NCBI RefSeq assembly: GCF_022317005.1
Contig: NZ_CP081006.1
Span: forward strand, 496,001 to 560,000
Length of the DNA stretch: 64,000 nt
Source: Mycobacterium sp. IDR2000157661
Lineage (GTDB): Bacteria; Actinomycetota; Actinomycetes; Mycobacteriales; Mycobacteriaceae
Reading direction: 5' to 3'
The translations under genes were made by a program, and so were the position numbers. Under the pieces are notes generated by a model. The model worked only from the letters and a program-made list of their open reading frames with translations, did not search any database and was not told the origin of the DNA. Positions 38,211 through 48,152 of the stretch are shown piece by piece. Numbering within the stretch: position 1 is the first letter of the stretch; each line of letters starts with the position of its first letter.

Positions 38211-39005
38211 TCACCGCACCGACCACAGACCGCCCCGTTGCCGCACTGTAATGGCGCAGTCGTCGCGCAGCCGAACCATCTCCTCGGGCGAGTGCCGCGC
38301 GCTGCCGATGTCGACCAGCAGGCTGGCCAACGCCCAGCGCAGCGGGATCATTCCGAGTCGGTCGGTTTCCTCCAACGCGGTGTCGGCCACCGAGCGGGCG
38401 GTGTCGAGATCACCGCAGCTGCACCGGGCGGCCGCCAGCACCAGCGACGACTTGACCGCATGGCGGGCCGATCCGAAGTCCCGGGCATGCGCCACGGCGC
38501 GCTCGGCATGGTCGACGGCCGGGGGACCCTCACCACGCACCATCGCCAGTTCGGCCGATACCCACGCCTGACGCACCCGCAGCCTTGGCGTTCCCCTGGC
38601 CACATCGCCGGCGCGCTGCAAAGCCGTCGAAGAAGCAGCGAGCCGGCCGACGCCGAGCGCGTCGGCGGCCAGGCCGATCAACGCGTCCGCGGTCGCCTCC
38701 GGGTCCAGTCGCCCGAGCACCACCGCCCGGCCGTCCCACGAGCGGGCCTCGGTGTGCCCGCCGAGTTGTCTCAAGAAGGAGGCCCATGTGCTGTGGGCGA
38801 GCGACACCAACGATGCCTGCGGTTCGGCGCCGCCGCGGGTGCGGCACAGCCGTGCGAGATCGGCGCGGGCGCTGGCATAGCGGCCCTGTCCGCCCGCGGC
38901 GACGGCCCGCAACCACAGTTCGCGCGCCGACGAGGCCGCGGGCAGCGGCCACCGACCCGGGTCGTCGCCGAACGCGACGTTGGCCAGCACCTCGTCCACG
39001 GACAT
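38211..39005 (-). CDS. Conserved TPR-like protein (Rv3415c-like)
   Basis: 264 aa, Ala/Arg/Leu-rich and almost entirely helical, with tetratricopeptide-like helix pairs (RELWLRAVAAGGQGRYASARADL, ALIGLAADALGVGRLAASSTALQRA, AWVSAELAMVRGEGPPAVDHAERAVAHA). Position between sigD and whiB3 matches M. tuberculosis Rv3415c, whose function is unknown. Separated from sigD by 88 bp. A dyad (39068-39097) lies upstream of its start. Confidence 0.85.
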   Translation of the reverse strand: MSVDEVLANVAFGDDPGRWPLPAASSARELWLRAVAAGGQGRYASARADLARLCRTRGGAEPQASLVSLAHSTWASFLRQLGGHTEARSWDGRAVVLGRLDPEATADALIGLAADALGVGRLAASSTALQRAGDVARGTPRLRVRQAWVSAELAMVRGEGPPAVDHAERAVAHARDFGSARHAVKSSLVLAAARCSCGDLDTARSVADTALEETDRLGMIPLRWALASLLVDIGSARHSPEEMVRLRDDCAITVRQRGGLWSVR

Positions 39006-39067
39006 CGAGTCGCGACGCTATCAATCGGGCGATCGGGCAGCGGTAAAGGCGGCGGGCATCGGCGAGA

Positions 39068-39097
39068 AGTTAACAGTTGGTGCTGACGATGTTAACT
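39068..39097. promoter_or_regulatory. Inverted repeat AGTTAAC-N16-GTTAACT
   Basis: Perfect 7-bp arms at 39068-39074 and 39091-39097, each containing the palindrome GTTAAC, 63 bp upstream of the Rv3415c-like start and about 310 bp upstream of whiB3. It suggests a dimeric regulator binding two turns of DNA; the protein is unknown. Confidence 0.5.
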
Positions 39098-39276
39098 CCA
39101 TGTAAGCCAGGCGAAATAACTGGAAATAGACGAATTAACGCGAACAGCAGAAATGCGGAACCGCGTCGAGTCGGCTACGTTTGCGTAGCACCGTTCGAGT
39201 TGCTGAAGCGTCGCAAAGATGAACGGCGTGTAAATTCTTGGCCTGCCGTTATGTCGATGAGCACATGTTCGGGCTA

Positions 39277-39306
39277 TTGACGGAATTTCCTAAGCGCCTC
39301 TACGTT
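39277..39306 (+). promoter_or_regulatory. Candidate whiB3 promoter
   Basis: TTGACG (39277-39282), 18-bp spacer, TACGTT (39301-39306). It would give a 5' leader of about 90 nt ending in the Shine-Dalgarno GAGAGGGG before the whiB3 ATG. Confidence 0.5.
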
Positions 39307-39404
39307 GTGTGCACGAGCCGTCATCGGCGACTTGTGCTCGGATCGGGTTTGAAACTCACGCATTCGTTCGATCACGAAATCGATGCGTAGAGAGGGGTTT
39401 TCCA

Positions 39405-39695
39405 ATGCCACAGCCACAACAACTTCCCGGGCCCAACGCCGATATCTGGGATTGGCAGATGGCCGGACTTTGCCGGGGCGTCGACTCGTCGATGTTCTTC
39501 CATCCCGACGGCGAGCGGGGCCGCGCACGCGCGCAGCGGGAAATGCGTGCCAAGGAGATGTGCCGGCGTTGCCCGGTGATCGCCCAGTGTCGCTCCCACG
39601 CGCTGGCCGTGGGCGAGCCCTACGGCATCTGGGGCGGGCTGTCGGAATCCGAGCGTGAGCTTTTGCTCAAACGCGGCATCCGGCGCGCGTCCTGA
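39405..39695 (+). CDS. whiB3: WhiB3, 4Fe-4S redox-sensing regulator
   Basis: 96 aa. The four cluster cysteines are C23, C53, C56 and C62 (C-x29-C-x2-C-x5-C), followed by the beta-turn GIWGG (74-78) and a basic C-terminal DNA-binding tail (LLKRGIRRAS). WhiB3 senses O2, NO and redox state through its cluster, partners with the principal sigma factor and controls polyketide/complex lipid genes. The ATG is preceded by GAGAGGGG at good spacing. Convergent with the DUF4349 gene. Confidence 0.95.
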   Translation: MPQPQQLPGPNADIWDWQMAGLCRGVDSSMFFHPDGERGRARAQREMRAKEMCRRCPVIAQCRSHALAVGEPYGIWGGLSESERELLLKRGIRRAS

Positions 39696-39710
39696 GCGGG
39701 TGACGAGGTC

Positions 39711-40610
39711 TCAGTCCTCACCCGCCGACTGACGGGCGGGCGCGGTCTCGGCGCCGCCGGATGAGGATCGGCGGGTGAACAGTCGCACGACGCCGAAGGC
39801 GATGCCTGCGGCGACAGCGGCCACCCCCAGCCAGGGCAGCAGCAGACCGAACAGCAGAACCAGGTTGCCGACCACGGACACCAGGGCGTCCCATCCCCGC
39901 TCGATCTGGCCCAGAAAACCGCGGTACTCCTCGGGCGCCGGCCCGCCGATCGTGGCGGCGACGAAGCTGACATCGACGGTGCTGTAGTCGATGCGGTCGC
40001 CGAGGGCCTCCCGTTGTGCACGCAGGCTGTCGAGTTCGGCCTGGCGCTCCGACAACGCGTCCTCTGCCTTGATCAGCGCGTCGGGATCGTCGGCGTCGCG
40101 AATCATCGCGAGCAACCGGTCGACCGAGGTCTGCAGCGCCCTGATCCGGGCGTCGAGGTCGACGCGCTGCGTGGTGACGTCCTCGGTGGTGATCTCGGCG
40201 CGTTCGACGGTGCCCAGCGCCTTGAGTCGGGCCATTGCCTCGTCGAGGGCGGCGGCGGGCACCCGGAGGACCACCGAGGTGTGGGCCCTGCCGGTGCCCG
40301 AGCCGGCGTCGTCGGAGCGGCTGTCGACCCGCCCCTGCATGTCGTCGACGATTGCGGCGGCGTTGTCCGCGGCCTCGGTGGGATCGGCCACCGTGATGGT
40401 CATCGACGCGGTCCTCACCACGTCGCGCTCGGCCGTCGGCGGCTGGGGCATGTCCTGCGGCGGAGGCGCCCCGGCGACTTCGGCCGTTCCGCCCGGAGCC
40501 TGAGCGGGCCGATCCGGCGTGCCGGTACACGCGGTGAACAGGCTGAGCGTGATCACACCGGCGAGCAGGACGGCGATGCGCACAGCCGACCATCGCGACA
40601 GTTGTGTCAT
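39711..40610 (-). CDS. DUF4349 lipoprotein
   Basis: 299 aa. Signal peptide with lipobox LFTAC at about 24-28, then an acidic/Pro-rich linker, the DUF4349 domain (VVRTASMTITVADPTEAADNAAAIVDDMQGRVDSRS ... VVLRVPAAALDEAMARLKALGTVERAEI), a coiled-coil (IKAEDALSERQAELDSLRAQREALGDRIDYSTVDVSF), a C-terminal membrane segment and a charged tail. It is a membrane-anchored extracytoplasmic protein of unknown function; the domain is common in Gram-positives and structurally recalls secretion or multidrug-sensing helpers. Not part of the M. tuberculosis neighbourhood at this point. Confidence 0.85.
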   Translation of the reverse strand: MTQLSRWSAVRIAVLLAGVITLSLFTACTGTPDRPAQAPGGTAEVAGAPPPQDMPQPPTAERDVVRTASMTITVADPTEAADNAAAIVDDMQGRVDSRSDDAGSGTGRAHTSVVLRVPAAALDEAMARLKALGTVERAEITTEDVTTQRVDLDARIRALQTSVDRLLAMIRDADDPDALIKAEDALSERQAELDSLRAQREALGDRIDYSTVDVSFVAATIGGPAPEEYRGFLGQIERGWDALVSVVGNLVLLFGLLLPWLGVAAVAAGIAFGVVRLFTRRSSSGGAETAPARQSAGED

Positions 40611-40719
40611 AGCCGAAATCTAGCCCGCGGGGCTCGCACGGCGATCGTGCCCGATCGTCCCGGTGATCGTCGCTGACAGGTATTCGTATCCTCGAGACAA
40701 CGAGAGGAGTTGAATCACC

Positions 40720-41355
40720 GTGACTTCGACCGACAACCGGACCGCCCGTTGGCAACGCTATTGGGACAAGCACTCGCGCTCCTATGACCGGCAGATGGGC
40801 TTCTTCGACCGGCACCTGTTCGGCGACTCAAGAGCGTGGGCGTGCGGGCAAGCCACCGGCGAGGTGCTGGAGGTCGCTGTCGGCACCGGGCTCAACCTCG
40901 AGGCCTACCCCACAGACGTCACGCTGACCGGTATCGACTGGAGCGATGCCATGCTCGACGTAGCGCGCGAACGCGCGGCCGAGCTGGGACGCGCCGCCAC
41001 CCTGCAGCAGGCCGACGCTCATTCGCTTCCGTTCCCCGACGCCTCCTTCGACACCGTCGTCTGCACATTCGGGCTGTGCGCGATCCCGAACCACGTCAAG
41101 GCCATCAACGAGATGACCCGGGTGTTGCGACCGGGCGGAAAGCTGATCCTCGTCGACCACATCGCGAGCACATCGCGGATCGTGCGCGGTGTGCAGCGTT
41201 TCCTGGAGACGTTCACCGTGCCGCTCGGTGGCGAACACTTCCTGCGCCGGCCCTCAATTCGGGTGCGGGCCGCGGGCATGGACGTCGAACAGGTCGAGCG
41301 CTTCAAGGTGGGACTGGTCGAACGCCTCGTCGCCCGCAAGCCCCTTGACCCGTAG
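40720..41355 (+). CDS. Class I SAM-dependent methyltransferase (UbiE/PmtA-like)
   Basis: 211 aa from a GTG preceded by GAGAGGAG. Motif I is VLEVAVGTGLNLEAYP; LTGIDWSDAMLDVARERAAELG, QQADAHSLPFPDASFDTVVCTFGLCAIPNHVKAINEMTRVLRPGGKLILVDH cover motifs post-I to III of methyltransferase_11. Similar proteins methylate quinones, phosphatidylethanolamine or small molecules; the C-terminal part (ETFTVPLGGEHFLRRPS) does not decide. It lies 28 bp upstream of the metal-sensor gene in the same direction, but that gene has its own promoter/operator. Confidence 0.85.
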   Translation: MTSTDNRTARWQRYWDKHSRSYDRQMGFFDRHLFGDSRAWACGQATGEVLEVAVGTGLNLEAYPTDVTLTGIDWSDAMLDVARERAAELGRAATLQQADAHSLPFPDASFDTVVCTFGLCAIPNHVKAINEMTRVLRPGGKLILVDHIASTSRIVRGVQRFLETFTVPLGGEHFLRRPSIRVRAAGMDVEQVERFKVGLVERLVARKPLDP

Positions 41356-41387
41356 TCATATCAACATTCATTAGTATGTGAACATGA
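41356..41387 (+). promoter_or_regulatory. Operator/promoter of the CadC-type regulator
   Basis: An imperfect inverted repeat with 15-nt arms (41356-41370 and 41373-41387) centred at about 41371.5, matching at 10 of 15 positions and bounded by TCAT/ATGA. It overlaps TAGTAT (41372-41377), a -10 hexamer ending six bases before the ATG at 41384. Autoregulation of a leaderless transcript is inferred. Confidence 0.55.
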
Positions 41388-41761
41388 GCGACCCGCCCGA
41401 CGACAACTGCGACCTGCTGTGCCTTGATCTGCCGCACGCCGAGGAGATCCGTGCGTCGTTGCCTGCCGCGGACACGGTGGAATACGCGGCGGCGGCGGCC
41501 CGGTCCTTGGGCGATCCGACCCGACTGACGATCGCTGCTGCGCTGCTGCGCGGTCAGGAGACGTGCGTCTGCGATATGGCCTGGGTCGTGGGCCAGCCAC
41601 AGAACCTGGTCTCACACCATCTGCGCCAGCTCAAGGTCGCGGGCATGGTGACCTCGCGACGGCAGGGCCGGTTGGTCATCTATCGACTCACCGAACGCGG
41701 CCGGGCGCTGGCCGAAACCGTGATGGCTCTAGCCGCGACGCCGGAGAGCGGCCATGTGTGA
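41384..41761 (+). CDS. ArsR/SmtB-family metal sensor (CadC/CmtR type)
   Basis: 125 aa. Winged helix with LGDPTRLTIAAALLRGQETCVCDMAWVVGQPQNLVSHHLRQLKVAGMV. Cysteines C9 and C13 in the N-terminal arm plus C61-x-C63 (CVCD) match the alpha3N metal site of CadC-type Cd/Pb/Zn sensors (C7, C11, C58, C60 in the staphylococcal protein). Metal binding should release it from its operator and induce the efflux ATPase whose start overlaps its stop by 8 bp. A GTG at 41378 is an alternative start, but the -10 position favours ATG 41384. Confidence 0.9.
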   Translation: MSDPPDDNCDLLCLDLPHAEEIRASLPAADTVEYAAAAARSLGDPTRLTIAAALLRGQETCVCDMAWVVGQPQNLVSHHLRQLKVAGMVTSRRQGRLVIYRLTERGRALAETVMALAATPESGHV

Positions 41762-43982
41762 CGATTGCTGCGGCACTCAACAGGGCGACGAAGCGGGTCC
41801 CGAGAAACTCTGGCACGTACGGGAGTTGCAGCTGGCCGCGCTGGCAGCGGTATTGCTACTCGCAGGATGGCTCGTCGGTCGGCTCGGATCACCGGGCGTG
41901 GCGATGGCGATCGAATTGGCCGCCGTCGCCGCCGGCGCAGCGACGTTCGTCCCCGCGGCGGTGCGCAATCTCAGACATGGCCGCGTCGGCGTCGGCACCT
42001 TGATGACTATCGCGGCCATCGGGGCGGTCGCGCTTGGTCAGATCGCCGAGGCGGCACTGCTCGCCATCCTGTTCTCGATCGCCGAGGGTCTCGAGCACTA
42101 CGCGGTGACCCGCACCCGCCGAGGGCTGCGCGCGCTCTTGTCGCTCGTGCCGCCGACGGTGTCGGTGCTCCGCGACGGACACGAAATGACTGTCGCTCCG
42201 GGCGAGCTCGTGGTCGGCGACGTGATGGTGTTGCGGCCGGGCGAGCGCGCGGCCACTGACTGTGTCATCTCCGCGGGCAGCACCAGCCTGAATCTGTCGG
42301 CCATCACGGGCGAGTCGGTGCCGGTCGAGGCGGGGCCGGGCAGCGAGGTGCACGCCGGTGCGATAACCGGCGGTGGCGCAATCGAAGTCACCGTCAGCTC
42401 GCTCGCCTCGGACAGTTCACTGGCGCGCATCGTGCACATCGTCGAAGACGCCCAGGAGCGCAAGGGTTCCGGACAACGGCTGGCCGACCGGATAGCCCGT
42501 CCACTCGTCCCGGCGATCATGGCGCTTTCGGCGGCCGTTGCCGGTGTCGGTTCGCTTTTCGGCGAACCAGCGGTCTGGGTGGAGCGGGCGCTCGTGGTCC
42601 TGGTGGCGGCGTCGCCCTGCGCCCTGGCCATCGCCGTGCCGCTGACCGTCGTGGCCGCCATCGGCGCTGCCAGCCGGCAGGGTGCGCTCGTCAAAGGTGG
42701 GGCGGCCGTCGAGGAGTTGGGCCGCATCGCCGTCATCGCCCTCGACAAGACCGGCACACTGACCCAGAACAGCCCGCAGGTCATCGAGACGGTGACCACC
42801 TCCGGGATCAGCGAGACGGACGCGTTGCGGATGGCCGCCGGTGTGGAGTCGCGCAGCGAGCATCCGCTTGCCCAGGCGATCATGGCGGCTGCGGGCGACG
42901 ACGTGGCGCCGGCCGCCGGTGTGTCCGCGCGTGCCGGACACGGGATCACCGGCCAGGTGGGCGAATCCGCTCTTCGGCTCGGCAAGCCGGGTTGGATCGA
43001 TCCGGGCCCGCTCGCCGACGACGTCGTACGACTGCAGGCTGCAGGCGCTACGGTCGTGCTCCTCGAACGCGACGCCGAGGTGTTGGCAGCCATCGCCGTC
43101 CGCGACGAGCTGCGACCGGAGGCCGCCGAGGTGGTAGCGCAGTTGCGGCGGATGGGGGCTGAGGTGGCGATGCTCACGGGTGACAACCGGCGCACCGCCG
43201 AGGCGCTCGCCGCCGAAGCGGGTATCGACACCGTCCACGCCGAACTCTTGCCCGAGGACAAGGCCCGATTGCTCGCCGAACTCTCGCGGGGACGTCCCGT
43301 CGCGATGGTCGGTGACGGTGTCAACGACGCACCCGCGCTGGCAACGGCGGACATCGGAATCGCCATGGGCGCCATGGGAACCGACGTGGCCATCGAGACC
43401 GCCGACGTCGCGCTCATGGGTGAGGACCTGCGACATCTGCCGCAGGTGCTGACCCACAGCCGCCGGGCCCGTCGCATCATGGTGCAGAACATCGGCCTGT
43501 CGCTGGCCCTCATCGCGACGTTGATTCCGTTGGCCGCCTTCGGCGTGCTCGGCTTGGCGACCGTGGTCTTCATCCATGAACTGGCCGAGGTGCTGGTGAT
43601 TCTCAACGCAATTCGGGCCGCCCGGATCGAATCGCTACCAAAACTCTCGACATGGGTGCCCGACTCATGTTCGTTGCCGACCGCCGAGCAACCCCTGCGG
43701 GTGGCCGAGTTCGCGGCGCTGTTCCGCGACTCGGTGCTGGGCTACACGCGCACCGGCGCGACGAAGCTGGTGCTGGTGGTGGCGGCCGATGCCGAGAAGA
43801 CCGCGCGCGAGTTGGCGGCGCGGGAGACGGAATGCTGTACGTTCTTCGACTTCCGGTTCACAGCGTCGGGTTCCGATGTCGTGATGTCGGTCAGCGTGCC
43901 CGAATCACGTACCGGTGTGCTCGACGCGCTCACCGAGGCCGTCAGCGCCGCGCGGCCAACGCACCGTCCCATAGAGTCCTAG
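41754..43982 (+). CDS. P1B-type metal-transporting ATPase (CtpG-like) with extra C-terminal domain
   Basis: 742 aa. A Cys-rich N-terminus (MCDDCCG) rather than an HMA domain, about eight membrane helices, actuator TGES (185-188), transmembrane metal motif S-P-C (287-289) instead of CPC, phosphorylation site D331-KTGT, nucleotide-binding SEHPLA and hinge GDGVNDAP. SPC occurs in P1B-4-like pumps and in mycobacterial CtpG. From about residue 645 an added soluble domain begins (CSLPTAEQPLRVAEFAALF ... ARETECCTFFDFRFTASG), rich in conserved Cys, of the kind I recall as small stand-alone proteins in actinobacterial metal-resistance loci. Coupled to the CadC-type sensor; Cd/Pb/Zn/Co export is likely. 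Confidence 0.9.
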   Translation: MCDDCCGTQQGDEAGPEKLWHVRELQLAALAAVLLLAGWLVGRLGSPGVAMAIELAAVAAGAATFVPAAVRNLRHGRVGVGTLMTIAAIGAVALGQIAEAALLAILFSIAEGLEHYAVTRTRRGLRALLSLVPPTVSVLRDGHEMTVAPGELVVGDVMVLRPGERAATDCVISAGSTSLNLSAITGESVPVEAGPGSEVHAGAITGGGAIEVTVSSLASDSSLARIVHIVEDAQERKGSGQRLADRIARPLVPAIMALSAAVAGVGSLFGEPAVWVERALVVLVAASPCALAIAVPLTVVAAIGAASRQGALVKGGAAVEELGRIAVIALDKTGTLTQNSPQVIETVTTSGISETDALRMAAGVESRSEHPLAQAIMAAAGDDVAPAAGVSARAGHGITGQVGESALRLGKPGWIDPGPLADDVVRLQAAGATVVLLERDAEVLAAIAVRDELRPEAAEVVAQLRRMGAEVAMLTGDNRRTAEALAAEAGIDTVHAELLPEDKARLLAELSRGRPVAMVGDGVNDAPALATADIGIAMGAMGTDVAIETADVALMGEDLRHLPQVLTHSRRARRIMVQNIGLSLALIATLIPLAAFGVLGLATVVFIHELAEVLVILNAIRAARIESLPKLSTWVPDSCSLPTAEQPLRVAEFAALFRDSVLGYTRTGATKLVLVVAADAEKTARELAARETECCTFFDFRFTASGSDVVMSVSVPESRTGVLDALTEAVSAARPTHRPIES

Positions 43983-43985
43983 CCC

Positions 43986-44318
43986 ATGGTGGTGCGTTCG
44001 ATCGTGCTCTTCGCGCTGGCAGCGCTTGCGGAGATCGGTGGTGCGTGGCTGGTGTGGCAAGGGGTGCGCGAGCATCGCGGATGGCTGTGGGCGGGCCTGG
44101 GAGTCATTGCCCTCGGCCTCTACGGCTTCGTCGCCACCCTGCAACCCGACGCGCACTTCGGCCGGATTCTCGCGGCATACGGTGGCGTCTTCGTCGCCGG
44201 GTCGCTGCTGTGGGGTGTGGTGCTCGACGGTTTCCGCCCCGACCGCTGGGACATCATCGGCGCGTCGATCTGCCTGGCCGGAGTCGCGGTGATCATGTAC
44301 GCGCCCCGAGGGGCCTGA
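43986..44318 (+). CDS. UPF0060/YnfA-family membrane protein
   Basis: 110 aa with four membrane helices, matching Ynf[24 protein letters not shown], then [33 protein letters not shown] and [28 protein letters not shown]. These are small SMR-like proteins of uncertain transport function, often near metal or drug resistance genes. It starts 3 bp after the ATPase stop, so it is part of the metal operon. Confidence 0.92.
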   Translation: MVVRSIVLFALAALAEIGGAWLVWQGVREHRGWLWAGLGVIALGLYGFVATLQPDAHFGRILAAYGGVFVAGSLLWGVVLDGFRPDRWDIIGASICLAGVAVIMYAPRGA

Positions 44319-44350
44319 CGGCCGGGTGCGCCCCTCTATGCCAGGGGACG

Positions 44351-44701
44351 TTATTCCTCGGTGTAGCGGTACGTACTGATCGAGCACACGTCGATGCGAT
44401 TACGCACGAGCTCGTCGCCGTCATCGAAGATCGCTCTGAAGTCGTACAGGCAGGCCCCGCTGCCGTCGTCGATGTTGATGTTGACCGACTGGCCGACCGG
44501 CAGCACGTCCTGGCCGAGGATGTCTTCCTCCCAGGTGTCGCGGCCGATGTTCGAGGCGTAGAACTCGACCATCGTGTGCCGCGTTTCGTTGACGATGACG
44601 ACGTTGCGGTTCTGCGCGAGCGCCGGCGCGGTCGCCAGACCGATCATGGCGACGGCCGTCACCAAGGTGCTGACTACAAGTCTCCTCAACAGTGTGATCA
44701 T
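44351..44701 (-). CDS. Small secreted protein of unknown function
   Basis: 116 aa. Clear Sec signal peptide (MITLLRRLVVSTLVTAVAMIGLATAPALA, cleavage after ALA at about residue 29). The mature part (NRNVVIVNETRHTMVEFYAS ... LPVGQSVNINIDDGSGACLYDFRAIFDDG ... RIDVCSISTYRYTE) has two Cys that could form a disulfide and is predicted to be beta-rich. I recognise no family with confidence. Sits between the metal operon and groEL1, absent at this position in M. tuberculosis. Confidence 0.75.
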   Translation of the reverse strand: MITLLRRLVVSTLVTAVAMIGLATAPALAQNRNVVIVNETRHTMVEFYASNIGRDTWEEDILGQDVLPVGQSVNINIDDGSGACLYDFRAIFDDGDELVRNRIDVCSISTYRYTEE

Positions 44702-44874
44702 CAGTGGTCCCCCTTCTCGAACAAACCTGTGCTCCAGGGCACCGTTCCGTTCGTCCGGCAGCCCACCGAGCTGGTCTACGAGCGTCTAAAGTAACCCGTT
44801 AGCCAGGGCCGATGGTGTGGAATTTGCGATTTAGCTAATTTCGCGCACATCCGTCCGGCCACTGCACCACGAAC

Positions 44875-44904
44875 GCGCCCCCGGCCCAACAGGACCGGGG
44901 GCGC
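44875..44904 (-). terminator. Terminator downstream of groEL1
   Basis: GCGCCCCCGG (44875-44884) and CCGGGGGCGC (44895-44904) form a perfect 10-bp GC stem with a 10-nt loop, 29 bp past the groEL1 stop; no U-tract. Confidence 0.75.
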
Positions 44905-44933
44905 CGTTCGTCACTACTCAGTGGTGGTGATGG

Positions 44934-46571
<1,638 letters not shown>

Positions 46572-46583
46572 TTAGTACGCATG

Positions 46584-46626
46584 CCGCCCCGGAAATCACC
46601 CGTGATGACGGGGACTTCCGGGGCGG
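46584..46626 (-). terminator. Intercistronic hairpin between groES and groEL1
   Basis: CCGCCCCGGAA (46584-46594) pairs with TTCCGGGGCGG (46616-46626), an 11-bp stem whose loop holds an inner CCCGT/ACGGG pairing. Lying wholly in the groES-groEL1 spacer, it could be an attenuator or an RNA-processing site adjusting GroES to GroEL1 levels. Confidence 0.6.
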
Positions 46627-46637
46627 TACACGGGTGC

Positions 46638-46940
46638 TTACTTGTTGACGACTGCCAGCACGTCGCGCGCCGACAGGATCAGGTACTCCTCGCCGTTGTA
46701 CTTGATCTCGGTGCCGCCGTACTTGCTGTAGATGACGGTGTCGCCCTCCGAGACGTCCAGCGGGATGCGCTTTTCGCCCTCGTCGTCCCAGCGGCCGGGG
46801 CCGACGGCGACCACGGTGCCTTCCTGCGGCTTCTCCTTGGCGGTGTCCGGGATGACCAGACCGGAAGCGGTCGTGGTCTCGGCCTCGTTGGCCTGTACGA
46901 GGATCTTGTCCTCGAGTGGCTTGATGTTCACGCTCGCCAC
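46638..46940 (-). CDS. groES: Co-chaperonin GroES
   Basis: 100 aa from a GTG at 46940 preceded by GGAGGG, giving [20 protein letters not shown]; an upstream in-frame extension (MEGSI) has no support. The mobile loop ([12 protein letters not shown]) and roof hairpin ([17 protein letters not shown]) are intact. It caps GroEL chambers. Transcribed from the CIRCE-controlled promoter at 47070-47103 with a leader of roughly 128 nt. Confidence 0.97.
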   Translation of the reverse strand: MASVNIKPLEDKILVQANEAETTTASGLVIPDTAKEKPQEGTVVAVGPGRWDDEGEKRIPLDVSEGDTVIYSKYGGTEIKYNGEEYLILSARDVLAVVNK

Positions 46941-47069
46941 GATGGAGCCCTCCACTAGTTCGGGTGTCGATCCGGGGGATCCCGGACCTCAGTTACCAGG
47001 TGTTCGGCATAACGCCCGAGCCATACGCCGTCGTCGCGGGTGCCGGCGCAGGGGTTGGCCGCCTGCCAC

Positions 47070-47103
47070 CTAGCACTCTATACACGAGAGTGCTAGCACT
47101 CAA
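47070..47103 (-). promoter_or_regulatory. groES promoter with CIRCE (HrcA operator)
   Basis: CIRCE is CTAGCACTC-N9-GAGTGCTAG at 47070-47096. On the minus strand a -35 TTGAGT (47103-47098) and -10 TAGAGT (47080-47075) are 17 bp apart, so CIRCE fills the spacer and -10. A third half-site (GCACTC, 47096-47101) extends the array to GAGTGCTAGCACTC. HrcA repression relieved by heat is expected. Confidence 0.92.
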
Positions 47104-47120
47104 GGCTGGGGTTGTGCGGG

Positions 47121-48152
47121 TCAGGCGACCTGTCCGCGAACCACCGGCAATCCCGGATCGCTGGCGGCGTCCAGCGGCGACGGTCCGGCGCCCGCGGCGA
47201 TCAGGTGCGCGGCGAACGACGCGATCATCGCACCGTTGTCGGTGCACAGCCGCGGACGCGGAATCCGCAGCGTCAACCCCTGGTCCGCACACCGTTGCGC
47301 GGCCAGTTCCCGCAGCCGCGAGTTGGCCGCGACCCCTCCGGCGATCAGCAGCGTGTCGACGTCCAGTTGCTCGCACGCCCGCACCGCTTTGCGCGTCAGC
47401 ACGCCGGCAACCGCCTCCTGGAAGCCGGCCGCCACGTCGGCCCGGTTGTAGTCGGGATGACTCGCCCGTTTCTCCACGTAGCGCGCGACCGCCGTCTTCA
47501 GACCGGAGAAGCTGAAGGCATAGGGCTCGTCGCGCGGGCCGGTCATGCCTCGTGGAAACACGATCGCCTCGCGGTCACCCTCACGAGCCAGGTCGTCGAG
47601 CACCTTGCCGCCTGGATAGCCGAGCCCCAGCAGCCGGGCCACCTTGTCGTACGCCTCCCCCGCCGCGTCGTCGACGGTGCTGCCCAGTTCGATGATCGGC
47701 TCGCCCAGCGATCGCACGTGCAGCAGGTTGGTGTGCCCGCCCGACACCAGCAGGCCGATGCTCTCCGGCAACGGGCCGTGGTCGTAGACGTCGGCGGCCA
47801 GATGCCCGCCGAGGTGGTTGACGGCGTAGAACGGCACCTGCCAGGCCGCCGCGTAGGCCTTGGCCGCGGCGACGCCGACCAGCAGCGCACCCGCCAGACC
47901 GGGCCCGATCGTCGCCGCGACGACGTCGGGCCTCGCGATGCCCGCGGTCGTCAGCGCGCGCCGCATGGTCGGGCCCAGCGCCTCCAAGTGTGCGCGCGAG
48001 GCGATCTCGGGGACGACGCCGCCGAACCGGGCGTGCTCGTCGACGCTGGAGGCCACCTCGTCGGCGAGCAGACGGACCGACCCGTCGGCGCCCAGTTCCG
48101 CGATGCCGACACCGGTTTCGTCACACGAGCTCTCGATGGCCAGGATGATCAC
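47121..48152 (-). CDS. tsaD: tRNA N6-threonylcarbamoyladenosine synthase TsaD
   Basis: 343 aa. The ASKHA-fold signatures of the Kae1/TsaD family are intact: [14 protein letters not shown] at the start, [16 protein letters not shown] with the metal-binding histidines, SGGHTNL and the C-terminal [10 protein letters not shown] and CTDNGAMIA. Transfers threonylcarbamoyl from TC-AMP to A37 of ANN-decoding tRNAs, with TsaB and TsaE encoded just upstream. ATGA overlap with rimI. Its stop is only 17 bp from the groES -35 box. Confidence 0.96.
   Translation of the reverse strand: MIILAIESSCDETGVGIAELGADGSVRLLADEVASSVDEHARFGGVVPEIASRAHLEALGPTMRRALTTAGIARPDVVAATIGPGLAGALLVGVAAAKAYAAAWQVPFYAVNHLGGHLAADVYDHGPLPESIGLLVSGGHTNLLHVRSLGEPIIELGSTVDDAAGEAYDKVARLLGLGYPGGKVLDDLAREGDREAIVFPRGMTGPRDEPYAFSFSGLKTAVARYVEKRASHPDYNRADVAAGFQEAVAGVLTRKAVRACEQLDVDTLLIAGGVAANSRLRELAAQRCADQGLTLRIPRPRLCTDNGAMIASFAAHLIAAGAGPSPLDAASDPGLPVVRGQVA

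Larger units (their letters stand above)
39006..39404. other. 399-bp AT-rich intergenic region between the Rv3415c-like gene and whiB3
   Basis: Divergent regulatory region, clearly lower in GC than its surroundings between 39060 and 39310. It holds the dyad at 39068-39097 and a candidate whiB3 promoter at 39277-39306. I see no gene in it. Confidence 0.7.

Noticed and set aside
44331..44347. CCCCT-N7-AGGGG as a bidirectional terminator between the UPF0060 and secreted-protein genes
   Set aside because: A five-base stem is too weak to call.
46941..46955. Upstream start for groES
   Set aside because: The extra residues (MEGSI) are absent from GroES proteins and the Shine-Dalgarno GGAGGG is placed for the GTG at 46940.
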